From Diplonema papillatum (taxonomy: Eukaryota > Euglenozoa > Diplonemea > Diplonemida > Diplonemidae), in assembly GCA_030068145.1 (NCBI GenBank), contig JAPJBO010000119.1, positions 248,001-312,000 on the forward strand: a DNA stretch of 64,000 bases. Reading direction: 5' to 3'. How positions within the stretch are numbered: position 1 is the first letter of the stretch; each line of letters starts with the position of its first letter. The notes beneath the pieces are model-generated. The model had not been told where the DNA came from. It was given only the letters and a program-made list of their open reading frames with translations, and did not search any database. Below are positions 1-10,315 of the stretch, piece after piece. The translations under genes were made by a program, and so were the position numbers.

Positions 1-1458
1 CTGTGTGCAGCAGCGAACGACGTGGCATCTTCACCTGCATTTGCTGTATGGCTGCGGGAACAGGGCGGCCCGGAGTTGAAAGGTGTGTTGTGGCAGAGGG
101 CGACGACAGGGAGATTCGGAACGTCCTGGGCAGCCGCGTGGTCTCTATCATGCACCGTTGGTCAGAAGACCCTATTGGGATGGTACTTGGACTTCCTCGG
201 CAGCTTTGATGAAACGACAGAGTATTCGAAAAAAAAGAAGAATATCGTCATGTACCTGACTCCTCGTGGTACCCAGGAGCGCTTCCGTCGAATAGGTTTA
301 GCATTTGAGATCATTGCATATCCGGCGTTGAGGCGAATCTGGCAGTACGCTGGGGAAGAAGTACTCGACGACGACTTTACTGCCGGCTTTGCCAGCGATT
401 TGATGGCTACCCTGGGTCTCTATTTCACAAAAATTCGAACTGGAAAGGACATTTTCGGGAATCCGCTGTGGATGGAAAAAGCGAGACGAGGTGTGACATT
501 TCCTACGAAGGCCCCGGAAGTAAAGTTTGTGTGCCAGCGGAACTCCGTTCAGCAGTTCATTCGGCGTATGAAAGCCCACTTAGACGCGGCTGGCTCTATT
601 GCGAGCTATTACGGAGGTCCCGGCGTGCAGATGCCAACCATTAAACCCATAGACGAGGCAACAGATTCAGCTTTCCTGTCTTCTGTTGCCCACAGGTTTG
701 CCTGCGGCATTGTTGCAGAGCTGACCATGTACAGCAAGGCAACAGCGGATACCCCAAGACCCGTAAAGCTAGGACCGAGTCTCATAGAGGGCACCGTTGG
801 ATCCATGAAACGTCACCTGCAACAGCAGACAAACACGCGCATCCGCGATGAATGCATCAGGGCAAAGCTATCGAGCACCAACGCTCACCTGAGCATTCAC
901 CAGCCCTACCCAAAGACAATTCAGCAATATGCTGCGCAAAGGATAGAAACTATCCAGGCGAGGAAAGACCGATGCGGTTTGCTGAAGTTGACCCACTACA
1001 AGGCGAAGCAAGTTTCTCATGACGACAGGAAAAAGTGGCAGGCAGAACGCAATGACTTCATCAAAAGGATTCCTTGGCGATTCGATGCAGACAGTCATTG
1101 GCGAAAGGATGCGCTTGTGCAGCAAGCTGAACGGCGAGGTATCAAGTCCTGCCAAAACTGGAGCAAAGACAAGCTTGTGTCTGCATGTCAGGAAGCTGAT
1201 GAGAAGTTGCTTCTTGACGAGCTAAAACAGCACGCCCTTGCCCGAAGCATGCGATTCCGGGCTAATGTTGTTGCTGGCAAGTTGCTCCATGACCTGGAAC
1301 AGAAGGATGCAAAAACCGAAGAACCCGAGGCTTTGCCGCGTCCGAGGTCTCCCTCCCGGCAGCGAAAGAAGCAACCCCAAGAAGACGAGCCCCCCCTGAA
1401 AAAGGTGCGCTTCGAGACAGCTAATAGCGAGGATAGTGAAAGCAGCGAGGAGATGTAG
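1..1458 (+). CDS. Unrecognised basic protein, 3' part (5' end outside window)
   Basis: The frame is open from the first base of the window to a TAG at 1456-1458, so this is the 3' portion of a longer coding region, possibly one large terminal exon. About 485 codons are visible. I do not recognise the family. The middle part is mixed alpha-helical in character, with no clear membrane segment. Around 1109-1200 lies a stretch resembling a SAP-type helix-turn-helix (ALVQQAERRGIK...KDKLVSACQEA), which would suggest nucleic-acid binding. The C-terminus (1330-1455) is low-complexity, rich in Pro, Arg, Lys and acidic residues, and holds a likely nuclear localisation signal (PPLKKVRFE). A nuclear protein is the reasonable inference; a transposon-encoded DNA-binding protein is an alternative. 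No in-frame ATG near the left edge can be trusted as the true start. Confidence 0.6.
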   Translation: MCAAANDVASSPAFAVWLREQGGPELKGVLWQRATTGRFGTSWAAAWSLSCTVGQKTLLGWYLDFLGSFDETTEYSKKKKNIVMYLTPRGTQERFRRIGLAFEIIAYPALRRIWQYAGEEVLDDDFTAGFASDLMATLGLYFTKIRTGKDIFGNPLWMEKARRGVTFPTKAPEVKFVCQRNSVQQFIRRMKAHLDAAGSIASYYGGPGVQMPTIKPIDEATDSAFLSSVAHRFACGIVAELTMYSKATADTPRPVKLGPSLIEGTVGSMKRHLQQQTNTRIRDECIRAKLSSTNAHLSIHQPYPKTIQQYAAQRIETIQARKDRCGLLKLTHYKAKQVSHDDRKKWQAERNDFIKRIPWRFDADSHWRKDALVQQAERRGIKSCQNWSKDKLVSACQEADEKLLLDELKQHALARSMRFRANVVAGKLLHDLEQKDAKTEEPEALPRPRSPSRQRKKQPQEDEPPLKKVRFETANSEDSESSEEM

Positions 1459-2476
1459 CGCAGAAACGTCACAGGTTTGCAGACTGGGTTATTTCATCAA
1501 GATGTTGGAACCGTTTGACCGTCGAGATCCCACAAATTTCGCTTTCCAATTTCCGGAGGACGTGTGCCGTCTTGTTTTTTGGTCGTTTTATTTTGTTTTT
1601 ACGCAGTGTCTTCTTCTTCATCCTCTTGGCTTTCCGACCTTCGTGGGCCAAATATCATCAGAATTGTCCACATTGTGTGACAGAAAGGTGCAAAGTCGCT
1701 AGGAAGTGCTCGCCAAGATCAAGAATCACAGCCCTGAAGTACTCAGCAAAAACTGAAAAAGCAAAAAAAAAAAAACGACACCCCCCCCCCTGGTTGAACT
1801 ACGGGGGAACTACGGGGAACTGGCCCACCGACCACACCAATATACGTCTCTCGAAGACCTCTAAGCTGCCCAAGAACACGCCATGACCCTGAGAAAGAGT
1901 TGTGAAAAGAGCTGCTGGATCTGATGACCAGCGGTATTGCTACACGTAAACAAAGATTCCGAAGCCATCGTCTACCTCCCTGTTTGGGTCTCTGCTGTTT
2001 CCTCCCCTGACTTGCAGTTTACTTGTTGCACCTGTAGGCTTCTCCCGTTCTCTGTTTTGCAACTGAGCGGGCACGCTTGGGCGCAGCGGCATGGTGTTAC
2101 CACGTTGCAGCATCGCTGGTGAAATGGCGGGTACATGTGTAGGGCAAGGAGGCGCGGCCGAAGGCCGATGCCGCCGCAGGCCGGAAACGTGGCCCCGGGG
2201 ATGCGAATGAGGGCCGGGAACGCGTCCGAACCGCAGTGCAGCGCTGACAGGCAAAAACCGGGAAAACCGGGAATAGAGCTAAAAAGAAAATCCTAACTTA
2301 ACCCCTGAAAAAAAGTGCAAAAAAAAAAAGTGCAAAAAAATGTGTTTGGGCAAAATCTCTATTTACATTCACGCTTTAGGGCCACACCTGGCAGGTCAGG
2401 GCGTTTTTTTTTTCTTCGTCCCCCCAGATCACGCGAAGAACAAAAAGTTTTGACTCATCATCTTCATCACCACGAA
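1459..2476. other. Intergenic region without a supported gene
   Basis: Holds homopolymer-rich patches (A-run then C-run near 1763-1790; A-runs near 2320-2340) and a GC-rich block at 2090-2260. A short open frame at 1515-1886 shows no protein-like features and is dismissed. I see nothing else that can be supported. Confidence 0.4.
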
Positions 2477-2794
2477 TCAGTTGACGACGATCGACGACGT
2501 GGTGCAAGACGAAGACCGAATCGAGCAGTCCATCCCGACGACTGCAGGGACCCCGTTGTGCGGCTTCTGCGTCGCGACCTGGCACTCGACCTTGTGCGGG
2601 AGGCCGGTCATCCCGCAGAACGGCTGCTCCGCCAGGTTCAAGCACACTTTGCACCGCTTCCCGTTCCGCTCCGCGATCGACTTCGCCAGCGCGGCGAGCA
2701 TCGCCTCATCGTCGGTGAGCATGCGGGGGGACACCGGGGCTTCTCCGCACCCGCGGATCCCGCCCGCAAAGAAAATACTGCCAGCCTTGGTCAC
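2477..2794 (-). CDS. Possible Cys-rich exon of unknown gene (duplicated at 3525-3655)
   Basis: Minus-strand frame of about 105 codons with a helical segment (LTDDEAMLAALAKSIAERNG) followed by a cysteine-containing stretch with the pattern CKVC...PFC...C, which could bind zinc. No family is recognised. The helical segment with its upstream 80 bases recurs almost identically at 3525-3655, where the frame diverges right after AERNG and the cysteine part is missing. One copy is therefore a partial duplication; the longer one here is the better candidate for the source. Splice sites are not clear, so whether it is expressed is unknown. Confidence 0.35.
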   Translation of the reverse strand: MTKAGSIFFAGGIRGCGEAPVSPRMLTDDEAMLAALAKSIAERNGKRCKVCLNLAEQPFCGMTGLPHKVECQVATQKPHNGVPAVVGMDCSIRSSSCTTSSIVVN

Positions 2795-3049
2795 GACGAA
2801 AAACCTTATCTTGTTTCTGTGTTCTTTTTGGGGGGTTTTTGGAGGTTTTAGCAGTGCTTCTGTTTGGTTGGCTACAGTAGCGTTTAGACAGGCAATCGTC
2901 GATGTGGTCAGGGCGTTTTCTTCATCGTCGAGCAGTGCAAATCCAGGACCCGCCAGAGGTTACCCCAATCACGCGAAGAACAAAAAGTTTTGCCTCCTCT
3001 TCATCACCACTCATCAGTTGATGCTGATCGTTCGCTACTTCGTTTCTAG

Positions 3050-3414
3050 GTGCATCCACTTATTGCGCGTCGTATTGCTGCCGGAAGCAGCGGAAGGCGA
3101 GCGAGAACCCGCAACATCAACACCGACATCAGCAGCGAAGGTCGGTCGAGAAGACAGTACCTACGCCAGCGAAGACGCGGCAATCGGACTCCGCCGCGGA
3201 GCCGGTACCGAAAAGGCGCAAAGGACGCATCGAAGAGCAATCGAGGGTAACACGACCATCGCCCAAGCGCCGAGAAGAAGCAGAAATCGATGCGCAACCG
3301 ATGAACCTCGACGAGCAATCGAAGAAGAAGCGAAGCACTAAACGCGCGCCTGAGCGCGACGATCAAGACGAGCTAAAGAGGCGAAAGCATGACACATCAC
3401 GTGCGAAGAGATAA
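3050..3414 (+). CDS. Lys/Arg-rich C-terminal exon, member of a dispersed family
   Basis: A candidate terminal exon opens after a splice-acceptor-like sequence (TTTCTAG at 3043-3049) and runs to TAA at 3412-3414. Its product is very basic and charged, ending in the pattern KRRKHDTSRAKR. The same coding tail recurs on the minus strand at about 16316-16510 with many substitutions that preserve the frame of the last ~50 codons, and again at 60420-60472. Frame conservation between diverged copies is the main reason to think it is or was coding. The basic composition points to a nuclear or nucleic-acid-binding role, but no domain is recognisable. Upstream exons were not found. Confidence 0.4.
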
Positions 3415-3524
3415 CCGCGCCGTCGGCGATGCGGACTATCGCACGTATTGCTGCGGTTGCACTGCATGATTGCGGCTGGCGGGGTTGATGCGAAGGAGCT
3501 GGGTTCACACAGTGGTCCGTTCCT

Positions 3525-3655
3525 CTCCGCGATCGACTTCGCCAGCGCGGCGAGCATCGCCTCATCGTCGGTGAGCATGCGGGGGGACACCGGGGCTCCT
3601 CCGCACCCGCGGATCCCGCCCGCAAAGAAAATACTGCCAGCTTGGTCACGACGAA
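3525..3655 (-). pseudogene. Truncated duplicate of the exon at 2477-2794
   Basis: About 130 bases match 2671-2802 with only a few differences. The copy contains the helical LTDDEAMLAALAK segment but breaks at about 3520, where unrelated sequence begins. Loss of the cysteine-rich part suggests a non-functional fragment. Confidence 0.6.
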
Positions 3656-4097
3656 ACAGCCCTTTTTTGTTTCGAGTGCGAGTTCGCTTTGAGACCTGGG
3701 ACTTTACAGTATCAAGCTGACGGCAAACACGGCGTTTACTGTCACCCGCGCGCGGTGTGCCGGTGAAGATAGAAAGAAGGGGAGCCTGCGTGAACTGAGA
3801 AGAATGAGCCCAAGACGTTCAGTGACGCAAGGGGTTCATTGTGCAGAAGGCTAGGGCGGCTTTTGCGCTTCGACTCGGCCTCCTCGAACACTGGGAGACG
3901 AGCAAAAAACTGGCAACAGCGTATTCGTGGTGGCACACTCCTACACTACCAGCACTGCTAGTGGTGCGGCAACGATGCGCTACGCGCTGCGAGCCGGCAG
4001 GCGGTTCTGCACTGTGTAGCTCGTCTGGATATCCCTCCCACCGGTATCTATACCACCTCATACCGTAGCACTGCTAGTGGGATGTGGCAACGGCGCG

Positions 4098-6555
4098 CTA
4101 CGCGCTGCGAGCCGTCAGGTGACCACCCTCGCGCGGCAGCACGAAAACGCGCCGTTGTTCGGTCATCGCGGCGTGGGCAGCCTCAGCGCGTTTCTTGTCG
4201 CCGCCCCGCCACAGCGCCCGTGCGTACTGTCGCACGAGTTCTTCGCTGTACGGCATGCGGTGCGCCTGGTACTCTTCGAGCAGCCTTTCCGCGGCTGCTG
4301 CGGCAGAAGCCTCGGCGTAAAGTGTCATCAAAGCGGCGTAGATGGAAGGGGAGGTGCACAGCCTCAGCAGACGGGCCTGGTACCACACGGCGTCAGCGAC
4401 CTTCAGCCAGTGCTGCCACTGCCGCGTCACGAGGGCTTTGGCGGACACCAGGTCGAGCATGATCGTCACCATCACCGTATCGGGCGGGAGGACGTCGAAA
4501 TGCACTCGCTCTCCCTCCGCCGTCGTCACGAAGGGTCGCGCGTCCCCGCCGCTGCTGCGATCTGTCCATTTTTTTTAGACTGTTTCTGGTCGGGTTTTTT
4601 GTATAAGCTCCTGCTTTGTTGGCAATACTTGAGGAGGCTGCCAGTTGCGAAACATCAAAGGTGAGCCGGTCCATCCCTCTTGATAGACCGTGATAGACCG
4701 AAGAATACAGCACCGGGCAATTCGATGCAGCTCTAGGGACTAGAGATGGACCTGATAGACCGTGGTGGACCGTGATTCACTGTGATAAACAGCGGCAGGC
4801 ACTTCGATGCAGTTTCAAGACAATAGGGACGGACCGGCTCACAAGGTGCGTACAGTGCGGTACTCGTCAGCATGCCGCTGACTCTCCACTATCGCAACAC
4901 TATTCCAATATCAGCGGTGGTGGTGCCCACACGAAACACAGGTGAATCTGGGTTCAGTGGCAGGCGTAAGCGTTCAACAAAAAAGACTCACTTTGTAGCG
5001 TTATTTGTAGTTGTATTGTTTATCTCCCTCTATCGAAGTCAGCACAAGGCAGTCCCTCGAGATTCGTTCGTTGGACTAACTTCGCGAGGTGGAAAAGCTT
5101 GTCTTGGGCTTTGTGCGAACCATGGCACTGCTGTTCAAGCAAGTTGCCAAGTATCAATGTTGACGATTTACCGCTTGCGGATAAAGTGACTAGCAGATCG
5201 AGAAAGGCCCTACTGATATGCAAGCGACTTCAAGGTACTTGTGAAAAGCATCGGCGTAATACGACACTGCTGGATACAAGTGAGAAGTACTTGCGAAAAT
5301 CACTGACGGGATACGACACCCCTTGCAATTCTAATGAGAAGGTAACACATCGGCGTAATACGACGCTACTGTTATACAAGTGAGAAGTACTTGTGAAAAA
5401 CACTGACGTAATACGACACTACTGTTATTCAAGTGAGAAGGTAAAGCATCGATACACTACTGTTATGCAAGCGACAAGGTACTTGCCGACGCAATAAAAA
5501 GGACGCCGCGTACCTACTTGCGCCGGAGCCTCCTCCGGGAGGGCAGCGGCCGAGTCGCAGGACATCAGCGGCAGCGCCTTCGCGACGTTGAGGGTCACTT
5601 TGTAGACGCGGAGCAGCTCGTTGACCAGCAGGCCGGACGGCCTGCCGCCGGCGCCGCCGACGACGCGGGTCGACCGGATCGCCTCCGCGAACAGTTGTTC
5701 CGCCAGCGCCTCGGCGCCGGCGCGGCTGCACACCCGCACCGCCGCGGCGTAGTGCTTCAGAGACGGCAGCACCGGGTGTGGAGTCTCGCCCGCCGCCGTC
5801 GCCCCCGGGTCCGTGAGCGAGCGTAGCAGGAACAGGCACGGCTCCACCTCGCGGCACGACCGCATCAGGTACAGCGCCGAAGCCGACGAAGGCGGGTATC
5901 CCGCGTCGCGGTATCGATCGTACCACTCGAAGCAGGCTTCCATGTCTTCCAACACGGCGTGGCACCGCATGAAGGCCAGGTACCCGGTGCGGGTGAGCGG
6001 CATGGGCAGCGGCCCCCGCTGCATCGCCGCCACGGTGCTCTCCATCTTCTCGACGAGCCCGCTGGCGGCGAAGCCCTGCAGCACCAGCCCGTAGCAGTCG
6101 GCGTCGAACCGCCGCTGCACGCGCGGCCTCTGCGGCGCGGCCCGCTGCCGCTCGAGGTTGTCGAAGACGGCCTCTACGGCGGCGGTCGACCGCTGCCGGC
6201 GGAGCGCGGAGAGGACGCGCTTGGCGTCCTGCGCCGAGGGGCTGGCGTGGGAGAGAAAATGGGCCACGAGCCGCCACGCGTGCAGCCGCCGCGTCTTCAC
6301 ACCGCCGGCAGCGCCGCGGGTGTTGACCGGGCGGAAGGTGTCGTCGAGCTCGCGGACGACGTCTTGCATGCTGCCTTTGATCATCCGCCGCCTCTCCGGT
6401 GGCTTTCGGGCGCTGCCATCCCACCAGTCTTGCCAAGCATCCTTCGACATCGCATCGTCGGCGCCCCCGCCCCCTGCCCGCCTTGTGCCTGGAGGTACGA
6501 GATGTGAACGGTCGCTGGAACAAAAAGGGTAGCGGTGGGCAGCGAAAGCTGCCAT
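4098..6555 (-). CDS. PPR-type helical-repeat protein, two exons
   Basis: Exons 6555-5514 and 4561-4098 join in phase 1 (donor GTACGC, acceptor GACAG) to give about 501 residues. I place the start at the ATG at 6555; an in-frame ATG at 6450 (MSKDAWQDWW) is an alternative. The N-terminus is Arg/Ala-rich and poor in acidic residues, compatible with an organellar transit peptide. Residues from about 70 onward are a series of paired helices of the pentatricopeptide type (for example FDADCYGLVLQGFAASGLVE, then TGYLAFMRCHAVLEDMEACF), continuing into exon 2 (AALMTLYAEASAAAAAERL). PPR proteins usually bind organellar RNA and act in its processing or translation. The family call rests on the repeat rhythm, not on a search. 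The first ~220 coding bases with upstream DNA are amplified in tandem next door (6557-8652). The intron (4562-5513) carries a 180-bp MITE and a tandem array. Confidence 0.7.
4600..4661 (+). repeat. Recurring ~60-bp mini-exon-like unit (copy 1)
   Basis: Reads KLLLCWQYLRRLPVAKHQR on the plus strand and ends in a donor-like GTGAGC. The same unit occurs at 41008-41075 (+) and 20462-20530 (-), each time with the same reading frame and a splice-donor-like end. Here it lies antisense within the PPR intron, and the MITE at 4662 begins at its donor end. Confidence 0.5.
4662..4841 (+). mobile_element. 180-bp MITE with terminal inverted repeats (copy A)
   Basis: Begins TGAGCCGGTCC and ends GGACCGGCTCA. 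The internal 150 bp is the reverse complement, with few changes, of the element at 63784-63963, which has the same length. No coding capacity. It lies within the PPR intron. The target duplication seen at copy B is not evident here. Confidence 0.75.
5215..5490. repeat. Degenerate tandem array, units of ~55-65 bp
   Basis: Four to five imperfect units built around AAGTGAGAAGTACTTG followed by ATACGACACTACTGTTA. Located in the PPR intron immediately downstream of the exon-1 donor. Confidence 0.65.
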
Positions 6556-6556
6556 C

Positions 6557-8652
6557 TTATTGCCAGCGGCGTGCGTGCCTGCTGGCGGAATGCTTGCGTC
6601 GCATTTCAGTGTGGGTGGGACTGGGCTTTTTGGGTGGGAGGCCTCGGCAACTTGCCTCGGAAGGTGTCGTCGAGCTCGCGGACGACGTCTGTTGCATGCT
6701 GCCTTTGATCATCCACCGCTTCTCCGGTGGCTTTCGGGCGCTGCCATCCCACCAGTCTTGCCAAGCATCCTTCGACATCGCATGGTCGGCGGCGCGTCCC
6801 CGGTCCGCCTTGTGCCTGGAGGTACGAGATGTGGACGGTAGCTGGAACAAAAAGGCACCATCTTAGGTAGCGGTGGGCAGCGAAAGCTGCCATCTTGATA
6901 CCAGCGGCGTGCGTGCCTGCTGGCGGAATGCTTGGGTCGCGTTTCAGTGTGGGTGGGACTGGGCTTTAGGGCGGGGAGGCCTCGGCAACTTGCCTCGGAA
7001 GGTGTCGTCGAGCTCGCGGACGACGTCTGTTGCATGCTGCCTTTGATCATCCACCGCTTCTCCGGTGGCTTTCGGGCGCTGCCATCCCACCAGTCTTGCC
7101 AAGCATCCTTCGACATCGCATGGTCGGCGGCGCGTCCCCGGTCCGCCTTGTGCCTGGAGGTACGAGATGTGGACGGTAGCTGGAACAAAAAGGCACCATC
7201 TTAGGTAGCGGTGGGCAGCGAAAGCTGCCATCTTGATACCAGCGGCGTGCGTGCCTGCTGGCGGAATGCTTGGGTCGCGTTTCAGTGTGGGTGGGACTGG
7301 GCTTTAGGGCGGGGAGGCCTCGGCAACTTGCCTCGGAAGGTGTCGTCGAGCTCGCGGACGACGTCTGTTGCATGCTGCCTTTGATCATCCACCGCTTCTC
7401 CGGTGGCTTTCGGGCGCTGCCATCCCACCAGTCTTGCCAAGCATCCTTCGACATCGCATGGTCGGCGGCGCGTCCCCGGTCCGCCTTGTACCTGGAGGTA
7501 CGAGATGTGGACGGTAGCTGGAACAAAAAGGCACTATCTTAGGTAGCGGTGGGCAGCGAAAGCTGCCATCTTAATACCAGCGGCGTGCGTGCCTGCTGGC
7601 GGAATGCTTGGGTCGCGTTTCAGTGTGGGTGGGACTGGGCTTTTAGGGCGGGGAGGCCTCGGCAACTTGCCTCGGAAGGTGTCGTCGAGCTCGCGGACGA
7701 CGTCTGTTGCATGCTGCCTTTGATCATCCACCGCTTCTCCGGTGGCTTTCGGGCGCTGCCATCCCACCAGTCTTGCCAAGCATCCTTCGACATCGCATGG
7801 TCGGCGGCGCGTCCCCGGTCCGCCTTGTACCTGGAGGTACGAGATGTGGACGGTAGCTGGAACAAAAAGGCACTATCTTAGGTAGCGGTGGGCAGCGAAA
7901 GCTGCCATCTTAATACCAGCGGCGTGCGTGCCTGCTGGCGGAATGCTTGGGTCGCGTTTCAGTGTGGGTGGGACTGGGCTTTTAGGGCGGGGAGGCCTCG
8001 GCAACTTGCCTCGGAAGGTGTCGTCGAGCTCGCGGACGACGTCTGTTGCATGCTGCCTTTGATCATCCACCGCTTCTCCGGTGGCTTTCGGGCGCTGCCA
8101 TCCCACCAGTCTTGCCAAGCATCCTTCGACATCGCATGGTCGGCGGCGCGTCCCCGGTCCGCCTTGTACCTGGAGGTACGAGATGTGGACGGTAGCTGGA
8201 ACAAAAAGGCACTATCTTAGGTAGCGGTGGGCAGCGAAAGCTGCCATCTTAATACCAGCGGCGTGCGTGCCTGCTGGCGGAATGCTTGGGTCGCGTTTCA
8301 GTGTGGGTGGGACTGGGCTTTTAGGGCGGGGAGGCCTCGGCAACTTGCCTCGGAAGGTGTCGTCGAGCTCGCGGACGACGTCTGTTGCATGCTGCCTTTG
8401 ATCATCCACCGCTTCTCCGGTGGCTTTCGGGCGTTGCCATCCCACCCGTCTTGCCAAGCATCCTTCGACATCGCATGGTCGGCGGCGCGTCCCGCTGCCC
8501 GCCTTGTGCCTGGGGATATGAGATGTGGACGGTGGTCGCTGAAACAAAAGGCACGACCTTCGGCAGCGGTGAGCAGTGAAAGCTGCCATCTTCTTACCAG
8601 AGACGAGCGTGGCTGCTGGCGGAATGCGGGCCGGGGGTGGGACTTTTTGTGG
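6557..8652 (-). repeat. Six-copy tandem array (338-339 bp) derived from the PPR gene 5' end
   Basis: Units can be phased on the block GGAAGGTGTCGTCGAGCTCG, at 6659, 6997, 7335, 7674, 8013 and 8352. Each contains the first ~220 coding bases of the PPR gene plus ~120 bp of upstream sequence. Spacing is 338, 338, 339, 339, 339; the central copies are nearly identical, while the outermost copy (8352 on) is more diverged. Compared with the parental exon, every copy carries a two-base insertion after the GSMQ codons, shifting the frame (VVRELDD becomes TSSASS), plus other changes. The copies are therefore decayed 5'-exon fragments and not alternative first exons, unless spliced upstream of the shift. 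Confidence 0.85.
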
Positions 8653-10315
8653 TACCCACGTGTGCAGTATAAGCACACCTCAAGACAGACGTCAAACACC
8701 GCAATGGTTGGCGCGTTCGCAGACTGACAGCCGTTTTCAGACACAACACGTCGCACTGCATGCTGGGAGGTTGAAGCTACCAAAAATGCGCGCTAGAACG
8801 GAGGACAGTTTTGTGGATATGAATGCAACGACGAAGCGATTACCGCGCAGCGGAATCAAGGTCGAGCAGGTGACACAAATGGGCACCACATCAGCAAGAA
8901 AAAGAACGGGCAAAGAGAAAAAGAACAAAAAAAGTACTGGACGACAGTACGGGGGAAGAGAGGACTGCTGAGAGTCTGCGTAGCGCAGATGCGTATCAAC
9001 GCCTTCTTTTTTCTTCAATGTAACACCAACATGCTTGTTCTCGGGCATGGCATAACTAAAAAACAGACGTTGAAAATACGTGTTTGGCGTGGCAGGCTTT
9101 TTTTCCCGTGCTCCATCTCACGTAGTGGGGCCTACTGTGGGAAGCCGGAGCATGCACCGGCCGGGCGTGGCCGGGCGTTTCAACAGACCAAACAATGAAG
9201 AGGTTCTCAACGACTATTTTTTTCTCCGATCGGAACGTTCGTGCCATCCGAACAAATTCCCCTCTCACAGACAACATCTCGCTTGGAGAAGAAGCAAGCA
9301 TGTGCTTGGAATGGTGCGTGCTGTACACCTGCGCCCCGTGTTCTATTTGCACCACGTTACAGTCTTGAAGCCACGGACATCATCGTCAGCGCGGAACATG
9401 GGTGTCTCAAGAACGCACTTCCTTTTGGGCTTCTTTTTACGGTGGCAATCCTGGGGGTAGCTGGTCTCGGACTTCGTTAAGCCAGTTTCTGTTTTGAACA
9501 ACACAGTTTCCCAACGCAGGAAATCACATCACTGAATACCTGAGAAGATGGTCAATCACTAAAAGCGCTCCGTCTCTTCAGTTTACAATACACTATGAGA
9601 GAACCCGCAATATTGTTTGTATGTACCAAGTGCAACTTAGAGTAACGCGCCTATGGGGACTAGTCACCGTGGAAAATTGTTTTACTCGGCTTTTCGCCGC
9701 TCTCATGCGATTTTCTCATGCGATTTTTAAACGTCTGTTGAGGATGCACATGCTGAAGGCGTAAGTTTGCGAAACGAGTCTGGGGCCCTGAACACTTTGC
9801 TTGGATGGATAAGGTATCTCTCACGAAGAAATCCGCATGAGGGTGTCTTACCGAGGTTACCGAGGTCATAAACCTGCAGAACAGGCTTCTCGGGTTTCAA
9901 AAGGAGACAAGCTGTTCGGTCTATCCTAGACTGTTTCGTATTTTTAGAAGCCGGTAATGTTAGGTCCCCAGTTGACAGTCGAGGCATTGTTTTTGGCTTG
10001 TTAGAGTGAAAGTTCGCTTTATAGTCGGGCATCTTTTTGACCTCCCTTCATCCCTTTGTAAGGGAAATCTCGAAGAAATCGCAGCCTAATACTCAGTGAA
10101 CAACCACCGAAAGTGACTTGCAGGCATTCAAAGGAGACACAAGTCTCGATGACACCAGAAGACTTGCGGGGGCTGTGAAAAGCTTTTACGGCTCACGGAA
10201 AAGACGAAGGGCGGTTGTGACGAGAAACCAGCGGATTGTTGGACAGTTTCCTCAACCGGGACCCCCCCCCCCCCCGTGCAAGGCATGAAAAAGCCGCAGC
10301 TTCGAGAGAAGGCCG
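8653..10315. other. Intergenic/3' flank with one dispersed repeat
   Basis: No gene is supported. Positions 9296-9416 belong to a dispersed family also present at 12783-12925 (inverted) and 21781-21930. Positions 10005-10030 resemble part of the short hairpin repeat described at 41743. A 15-base C-run lies near 10262. Confidence 0.4.
9296..9416 (+). repeat. Dispersed repeat family (copy 1 of 3)
   Basis: Shares blocks such as GTGCTTGGAATGG and CATCGTCAGCGCGGAAC, in the same order, with 21781-21930 (+) and the complement of 12783-12925. Confidence 0.6.
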
